Shown: positions 6,998-11,823 of the stretch, one piece after another
How positions within the stretch are numbered: the first letter of the stretch is position 1
Layout: the number at the start of each line of letters is the position of its first letter
Assembly: GCA_002480935.1 (NCBI GenBank)
Contig: DLDC01000220.1
Location: forward strand, 7,473-19,295
Length of the DNA stretch: 11,823 nt
From: Prevotella sp. UBA7782
GTDB lineage: Bacteria; Bacteroidota; Bacteroidia; Bacteroidales; Bacteroidaceae
Reading direction: 5' to 3'
Position numbers and translations under genes: made by a program
The notes under the pieces: generated by a model
Databases searched by the model: none
What the model was told of the DNA's origin: nothing
The model's input: only the letters and a program-made list of their open reading frames with translations

Positions 6998-7633
6998 TTA
7001 TATGTTTTCAATATCTTCCGGGGTTGTTTCCATGATGGCAGCGGCAAGACTGTCGCCTGCCTGAACAATGGCACAGAGTGGGTATTTGATGCGTGCGGCG
7101 TCGTAAGAGCGCTGGTCTTCGTAAGAATTCATATTGATGCCCCATGCTCCCATGTGCCATCTGATGGCCAGCATCTCAGAGTCGGTGAGCTCGAGACCGC
7201 TGCACAAGAGCATGATGACCGACTTTTCGCCGTGCCCCATGGGGAAGTTGCGGTAAGTAATCTGATAGCCTTCGGTGTCTTCCCATATACCTAAGGCATT
7301 CTTTTTCTTCTTGATGGCGCGCTTATATATGTCGGTCTTGCACACGTCATGCAGCAAACTGGCTATGATAACGTTCTCACGCTTCACGCCTGCAACACTA
7401 CTAGGGTCGAGCTTCTGCATACCTTCCCACACCATGAGGGCCGCCTTGCACACGTTGAGCGAGTGCCTGAGCAGTCCGCCCTCTACATTAAGATGGTGTC
7501 CGGCCGATGCTGGAGCCTTGAAAAAGCCGTCGCGCTCAAGGTCGTCTATTACGTATGAGACGCCATCGCGGTTGGTTGACTTGAGTAATTCGATAAATTC
7601 TGCCTTGTCTTTTTCTAAATCTATGTGAATCAT
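6998..7633 (-). CDS. HD-domain metal-dependent phosphohydrolase
   Basis: The 211-residue protein is essentially one HD domain with a short N-terminal extension. Visible metal ligands are H57 (GGLLRHS), H95-D96 (LLHDVCK), H134 (MGHGEKS), H160 (RWHMGAW) and D194 (QAGD). This order fits HD proteins that bind one or two divalent metals and cleave phosphate esters or phosphodiesters. The GGLLRHS...LLHDVCK...MGHGEKS spacing resembles the HD part of YhaM-type 3'-5' exoribonucleases, but the OB-fold RNA-binding domain is absent. A run of Lys/Arg after the HD motif (K104-K111) could contact nucleic acid or nucleotide. The substrate is unknown. It sits 31 bases after the membrane protein gene and 18 bases before the CobW-type gene, so it belongs to the same operon. 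Confidence 0.85.
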   Translation of the reverse strand: MIHIDLEKDKAEFIELLKSTNRDGVSYVIDDLERDGFFKAPASAGHHLNVEGGLLRHSLNVCKAALMVWEGMQKLDPSSVAGVKRENVIIASLLHDVCKTDIYKRAIKKKKNALGIWEDTEGYQITYRNFPMGHGEKSVIMLLCSGLELTDSEMLAIRWHMGAWGINMNSYEDQRSYDAARIKYPLCAIVQAGDSLAAAIMETTPEDIENI

Positions 7634-7664
7634 AATAACTACAATGAATATTCAGATAATGGTG

Positions 7665-8285
7665 TCAGGGTGCTTCGGTAATGAATACGTAGACAAAAGA
7701 GCTGTATAGTTGTATGAAAAGAACGTAGAGGGGGATGGCCCAAGCCATGACAGAGCCGGCTCCGGTGAGGCACTGGCGTATGGCCGCAAGCATGGAGGCA
7801 TGGCCGCTGATGACGCTGTAGGATATGGAACAAGTTATACCTATGAGCGTTAGCAGGGGCACAATGGCCTGTGAGAAACTGCTTGGAAAGAGGCTTCCGG
7901 TAACACTCAGCAAGATGGCAAGGGGCAAAAGGGTGAGCAAGGCAATGGCCAACAGGAACACGCAAAGCTCTAATAAGACAAAGCGAATGGCCATGCGCTG
8001 GCGATAAGTGAGCGTTGGGCGATGGCGTCTGAAGGGCAACAAAGCCATAATACCGCTCTTATTGAGCGCTCCCCAGAGCAGCGCCAAGAGCAAAATCCAC
8101 GCCAGCAGGGGCGTGAGCATATTGTCTACGAAGTGGCCCAAGAACCACCTGATGCCTCCGCTGCTGAGCAACGACCGCATGCTAATGCCGGGTGCAACGG
8201 CGCTTATTATCCATGACAGCAAGATGAGCGCCACCTGTGAGACGCCTAAAGCAACTGCTGTGAGGGTGAGCCAACGTTCTTTCAT
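7665..8285 (-). CDS. Small membrane protein resembling the N-terminal part of AbgT transporters
   Basis: The 206-residue product has about five hydrophobic segments (roughly 8-30, 56-78, 97-130, 137-160 and 175-203) and no signal peptide cleavage site. Residues 34-76 contain SLLSSGGIRW, a short amphipathic stretch, DN, then P-L and a hydrophobic helix ending in N-K-S-G. This resembles the early part of AbgT-family (p-aminobenzoyl-glutamate) transporters as I remember it, where a SLLS-x-EG-x-RW stretch precedes a helix ending in a similar E-x-SG turn. AbgT proteins are about 500 residues, so this is less than half a transporter. It may be a separate short family or a remnant; the intact frame and clean operon spacing (11 bases after the response regulator, 31 before the HD gene) argue for a functional gene. 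A role as a membrane accessory of the two-component system is only inferred from position. Confidence 0.6.
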   Translation of the reverse strand: MKERWLTLTAVALGVSQVALILLSWIISAVAPGISMRSLLSSGGIRWFLGHFVDNMLTPLLAWILLLALLWGALNKSGIMALLPFRRHRPTLTYRQRMAIRFVLLELCVFLLAIALLTLLPLAILLSVTGSLFPSSFSQAIVPLLTLIGITCSISYSVISGHASMLAAIRQCLTGAGSVMAWAIPLYVLFIQLYSSFVYVFITEAP

Positions 8286-8296
8286 AAGCCCAATGT

Positions 8297-9022
8297 CTAC
8301 TCCTCGTCAGGATGAAGGTTGTCTATGTCGATGATACGGAGTTCTAAAGCCTTCACCACAAGGCGGGTGGCATTGACGTTAATGCCGTTGTTGCCGTCGG
8401 GAAAGAGCTTCTGCACCAACTCGTTCTGCCGCTTCTCAAGGCTCTTAACGCCGAAAGGCATGCCGCGCAAGTTGGTAATCTGCTCCTTGGTATAGCCCAA
8501 AGCCAAGTGGCGCAAGAAGCGTTCGTCATACTCATCTATCTCATAATCCACCATGGCTTCCTGGTGCATGAGTTGCTTATTGACGCTCTCTTTGAAGCGA
8601 GACACTATCTTTTCGAGAATAGGTTGGTTGAAAACGAGCTTCTTACCGCTCATCACGCTGGCCACATCGCCACGTGTGAGCAGCTCACCACTCTTGAGTA
8701 TGATGCCGTCGGCGCCGGCGTCGAGCACGTCGACCCATAGTTTCTCATTAAGAATCTCACCTGTAAAGATGAGCACCTTGACGTTGGGGTGCGCCTCTTT
8801 GGTGTGTCTGCATATCTCAACGCCCACAGTTGTGCTGCCTCCCAGGCCCAAGTCGAGCAGCACCAAGTCGGGTATCTGCTGCTTAATGAGCCTCCAATAA
8901 GCCACTTCACTCTCTGCTGTGCCTATGATTTGGGCTTCCGGGATATCTGTTTTGAATATTCCCTCGGTGCCTTTTAGTTCAAGAGGCACATCTTCTACGA
9001 TGATTACGTTAAACTTATTCAT
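8297..9022 (-). CDS. Response regulator with REC domain and LuxR-like DNA-binding domain
   Basis: The 241-residue product begins with a receiver domain (about 4-120) with all key residues: E10/D11 acidic pocket, D57 phosphoacceptor (VLLDLGLGG), T87 (IFTGE) and K110 (ILKSG). After a linker, residues about 165-235 look like an atypical LuxR/GerE helix-turn-helix. ERFLRHLALGYTKEQI stands where family members have the first helices, FGVKSLEKRQNELVQKLF resembles the recognition helix, and NATRLVVKALELRII matches the last helix. An insertion (DGNNG) separates the last two helices. It is therefore expected to bind DNA when phosphorylated. The sensor kinase gene ends 4 bases upstream, so the two almost certainly form a pair. 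No target operator can be identified in this window. Confidence 0.88.
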   Translation of the reverse strand: MNKFNVIIVEDVPLELKGTEGIFKTDIPEAQIIGTAESEVAYWRLIKQQIPDLVLLDLGLGGSTTVGVEICRHTKEAHPNVKVLIFTGEILNEKLWVDVLDAGADGIILKSGELLTRGDVASVMSGKKLVFNQPILEKIVSRFKESVNKQLMHQEAMVDYEIDEYDERFLRHLALGYTKEQITNLRGMPFGVKSLEKRQNELVQKLFPDGNNGINVNATRLVVKALELRIIDIDNLHPDEE

Positions 9023-9026
9023 TTCT

Positions 9027-11823
9027 TTATCTGGCTTTTGTCAATTTTATTACAATATGTGTGCCACGCTCTGAGGCCACAGCTTTGATGCCGCAGCCGT
9101 GGTGATTGGTGGCGTTACCATTGTCGCGCGCTATTTGTCGACACAGCAGGTAAGGCAGATTGGCCACCTTGGGGGTGAAGATGTCAAGACACTGTTGGGC
9201 ATTCAGCGCAAGATGAGTCATGGTTACGTCAAACGAAACATAGCTGTCGTCGTCGCTGGTTACGCTGACAGACAGCTGATCGCCGCCATTCTGCTTGCGC
9301 AGAATGTCGAACAGATAGGCTATAAGGTCTTTATCGCCCCACAACCAGTAGCTGTTCTCGTTGCCATGCAGGCCGAGCGAGCTGACCGAAAACCTGTGAC
9401 ACTCCGGCCTTACACGCTCAGTGAGCCGCAAAGCCTGCTGCCCCAGGATGGTATATAGCTCTTTATAATAGGCAGCAAGCTCACTGATAGACTGCAGGTT
9501 GGCATCCTTGCCGTCTACAAGTTGGCGTATGCGCGAGGGATAATACATCGTTTCATGCTTCAACGTGCTCAGACAATTATCCAAAACGCTGTTGCAGATA
9601 TGGTATTTCTCTATATCATAGACGATGCGCTTGCGCTCGTCGTCGGCCAACTCTATGTCGGTTATCCTCGCCTGGCGCTGCTTCACCGACAGCTGCAAGG
9701 CCTCGGTTATCTGCCTGACTATCTCTTTCAGCTCGGCAGGAAACCTTTGGCTGGCCACAGCTTTCACTCTTCTGAGCTTGTAACTGTCGTTGCCGTCGCT
9801 CAGCAAAATATCATTGATGACCTTGATACGCTCAACACAAAAGCGGTAATACAGCTCATGGCGATAGTAAATGAAATAATAAGACGGCAGAATAAGCAGC
9901 AGAAGCAAGATGAGAATGATGACGGCTATCATCTTGTTTTGCTCAGAATGCTGCATCACACGGCAATATTCGCCCAGCTTACTGTCGGCCGAGGCTTCCT
10001 TGAACAATTGCGTGTACACCTTATTATTATATTGATAAACGGCCCACTCGTGCAAAGCCAGAGCGGCAACAGCACTCTCGTTGCGCAAATCGAGAATGAT
10101 ATAATAGTTGGTTTTCAGCCCTTTATGAAACCAAGTCAGTTCAGCCGGAGTGCCCGAACCACTGCCCACGCTGCTCATGAATGTCTTTATAGAGGGTTCA
10201 ACGGCCTTTGCATGAAGGTTGAGATAGTAAATGGCACTGTCTGCAAACTGCAATGTGCGCTTGTAATGACCATTGATATTGCAGAAATAAGCAGAGTCGG
10301 CAAAGGCTTGAGCCTTGCGTAATGTGGGCGAATTGCCCTTTGCCTGGATTGGCGAAGCGGGCATGAGAAGAGCCAACGCTATGATGATCTTGATCAAACC
10401 TTTAGGCAATCGGAAGAAGAAACGGCTGCCCTTGCCGGGCTGACTCTCTGCCGAAAGCGTGCAAACTTGAAATATCTTGCTTATCTTATGATACTTATCG
10501 ATGATGCCACGGCAATTCATCAAGCCGAAACCATGCCCATTATATATCTTCTTCTCAAAGATTCCAGCCAGCTCTTCCTTTGTCATTCCCTTGCCATTGT
10601 CAGCTACTGACACCTCAACATAATTGTCTGCCGAAGTGGCAGAAATGGTTACTGTGCCGCCTTTGTCGGTGAATTTCCGGGCATTGTCGGCTATAGTATT
10701 GATCATAAACAAGGTGAGTATCTTGTCTGCCTTGACATATTCGGTTGTAGGAAGCACCTTCAGGCTGATGCCTTTTAGCCTAAAGCCCATCTCACTGCGC
10801 TTTACTATGTCGAAAAGTTGCTGCAAACGGAAGCTCTCAATGTGCAGAGAGAGCTGTCCCTGCCGCATTTGTATCCACTCTGTAAGCACTCCGTTGTATT
10901 CGTTTATCTGGTCTGTAAGCTCTGCAATATAGTTGTAACGCTCTTGTCTGAGCGCTTCATCGTCTTGAGAAGTGGCCAATCGCTTTATCTCATGCAGCAT
11001 TCTGTCGATGAGCGGCGTGATGGAGAACATGAGAGAAATCTTAGCCCGCTGCTCCAGATTGCGCTTTTTGTTGCTCACCTCCAGTATTTCGTCGGCCGCC
11101 TTCTCTTCGTTTATCTCTTCGAAACGGTCGTTCAGGCTTTGCATATAGGCCTCGTTGTCGTGCTGCCACTTACGCAACGGCGCTAGCAAAGAGTCTATAG
11201 GATAACGTTGTTTGGCCCTTTTGCGCTGCCTGTTGAACAAGAACAGCAGCAGAATGGTGATGATGATGGCCAGCAAAACGGCCGCTATCCAGAAGTTGAG
11301 TTGCGCAAGCGAGTAGCTGAGTTGGTCGGCCCTGGACTCAAAATATCGGTCTTGGCGCGTCTGTTCTTGCAGGTCCAGATAAAGATTACGGTTGTAGTCG
11401 CTGCTCGGTTTGTCGTCTATCGCCGAGTAGGTAACGCTAAGTTGTTCGCAAATAGAGGCCACAAGGTCGGGTGCCTGCTCTATTGCTTTGTTCCTGTTCA
11501 GGGCATCCTGAAGGCAGATAATGGCCGACCTGTAGTCTTTAATGAGCCAGAAGCATTGCGCCAGCGTACGGTATGCGCCCGCCGTCTGGTACACATCGCC
11601 GTAAGCACTAAACAGTTCGAGCGAGCGTTGGGCAAGGTTTCCCGCCAACAAACTGTCCGGCATCTGGTCTGTATTGATGTATTTCATGGCCGGCAAGTTA
11701 TTGGCAATGAGCCATTCTGTGTACTTCTCCGACTGCAAGTGCTCGCTCATGGCCTGCTGGGAGTTGGCTTCCCAAAAGGTATAATGATATCGCAAGGCGG
11801 TCATATAGCAGCGCAAGAGATAT
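9027..11823 (-). CDS. Tandem-module sensor histidine kinase (5' end outside window)
   Basis: The frame runs off the window end, so at least 932 codons are visible; numbering below starts at the codon at 11816 (a TTG, not a proposed start). Module 1 begins with a TPR-like helical region (about 55-150), then TM1 (174-195), a charged coiled coil (215-256) and an H-box-like segment ISLMFSITPLIDR (260-272). A complete ATP-binding domain follows: N-box NTIADNARKFT (373-383), G1 VADNGKG (404-410), G2 GHGFGL (427-432) and GKGS (461-464). Module 2 restarts with a signal-peptide-like helix (472-492), a second TPR-like region (500-620), TM (629-650) and LKHETMYYPSRI (752-763) with H754. Its ATPase-like domain (826-929) keeps HHGCGI but lacks the N-box Asn and D-x-G-x-G. 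This matches a Bacteroidetes architecture I recall as DUF5112/DUF5113. The signal sensed is unknown. Confidence 0.85.
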   Translation of the reverse strand, partial: YLLRCYMTALRYHYTFWEANSQQAMSEHLQSEKYTEWLIANNLPAMKYINTDQMPDSLLAGNLAQRSLELFSAYGDVYQTAGAYRTLAQCFWLIKDYRSAIICLQDALNRNKAIEQAPDLVASICEQLSVTYSAIDDKPSSDYNRNLYLDLQEQTRQDRYFESRADQLSYSLAQLNFWIAAVLLAIIITILLLFLFNRQRKRAKQRYPIDSLLAPLRKWQHDNEAYMQSLNDRFEEINEEKAADEILEVSNKKRNLEQRAKISLMFSITPLIDRMLHEIKRLATSQDDEALRQERYNYIAELTDQINEYNGVLTEWIQMRQGQLSLHIESFRLQQLFDIVKRSEMGFRLKGISLKVLPTTEYVKADKILTLFMINTIADNARKFTDKGGTVTISATSADNYVEVSVADNGKGMTKEELAGIFEKKIYNGHGFGLMNCRGIIDKYHKISKIFQVCTLSAESQPGKGSRFFFRLPKGLIKIIIALALLMPASPIQAKGNSPTLRKAQAFADSAYFCNINGHYKRTLQFADSAIYYLNLHAKAVEPSIKTFMSSVGSGSGTPAELTWFHKGLKTNYYIILDLRNESAVAALALHEWAVYQYNNKVYTQLFKEASADSKLGEYCRVMQHSEQNKMIAVIILILLLLLILPSYYFIYYRHELYYRFCVERIKVINDILLSDGNDSYKLRRVKAVASQRFPAELKEIVRQITEALQLSVKQRQARITDIELADDERKRIVYDIEKYHICNSVLDNCLSTLKHETMYYPSRIRQLVDGKDANLQSISELAAYYKELYTILGQQALRLTERVRPECHRFSVSSLGLHGNENSYWLWGDKDLIAYLFDILRKQNGGDQLSVSVTSDDDSYVSFDVTMTHLALNAQQCLDIFTPKVANLPYLLCRQIARDNGNATNHHGCGIKAVASERGTHIVIKLTKAR

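Noticed and set aside
9522..10322. Open frame of 266 codons on the plus strand
   Set aside because: It is antisense to the second half of the kinase gene. The kinase frame is continuous with clear TM and H-box-like features, while this product shows nothing recognisable.
10330..10420. Kinase gene as two genes joined by a sequencing error
   Set aside because: One frame runs through with no stop or frame change. No start codon or ribosome binding site is seen at the junction, and the architecture matches one I recall from Bacteroidetes.
11814..11816. TTG as start codon of the kinase gene
   Set aside because: The frame stays open to the window edge and the protein begins inside a helical sensor region, so the real start lies outside the window.

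Overview
The window looks like a chromosomal segment of a Bacteroidota member, most likely Prevotellaceae. The basis is gene content (class III fructose-bisphosphatase, a Bacteroidetes-type sensor kinase with TPR-like sensor regions), a promoter matching the Bacteroides -7 consensus TAnnTTTG upstream of the CDF transporter, tight gene packing, and codon use rich in ATA and AGG. The genus is an inference; no rRNA or other species marker is present. I see no tRNA, rRNA, CRISPR array, IS element, integrase or phage gene.

Plus strand, left part (1-4523): the 3' end of lysA (diaminopimelate decarboxylase), then a membrane-anchored family 2 glycosyltransferase. A second protein overlaps it by ATGA; its N-terminal half looks like a GT-B/GT4 donor-sugar glycosyltransferase, but its C-terminal half does not. 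After 36 bases comes fbp, the class III fructose-1,6-bisphosphatase. A strong rho-independent terminator (4619-4672) closes this block.

Middle (4524-5121): about 600 bases without a confident gene. They hold the fbp terminator, a stretch with small inverted repeats, a possible 52-residue ORF with a good ribosome binding site, and a promoter for a short CDF-family metal efflux protein (5122-5763). That gene converges on the minus-strand operon, with a hairpin (5798-5823) in the 85-base gap.

Minus strand, right part (11823-5849): five tightly packed genes that read as one operon in the order sensor kinase (5' end outside the window), response regulator, small AbgT-like membrane protein, HD-domain protein, CobW/COG0523 GTPase. 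Gaps are 4, 11, 31 and 18 bases. The kinase is the most interesting object. It contains two consecutive sensor-TM-kinase-like modules in one reading frame. The first keeps a full ATP-binding domain but has Met where the phosphoacceptor His would align in the H-box. The second keeps an H-box-like His-Glu...Pro motif but has a degenerate ATP-binding domain. This suggests that the two halves could work as one split kinase, with the first half phosphorylating the second, which then passes phosphate to the DNA-binding response regulator. Metal homeostasis is a possible theme (CobW-type GTPase, metal-dependent HD protein, and CDF exporter next door), but the signal is not readable from sequence.
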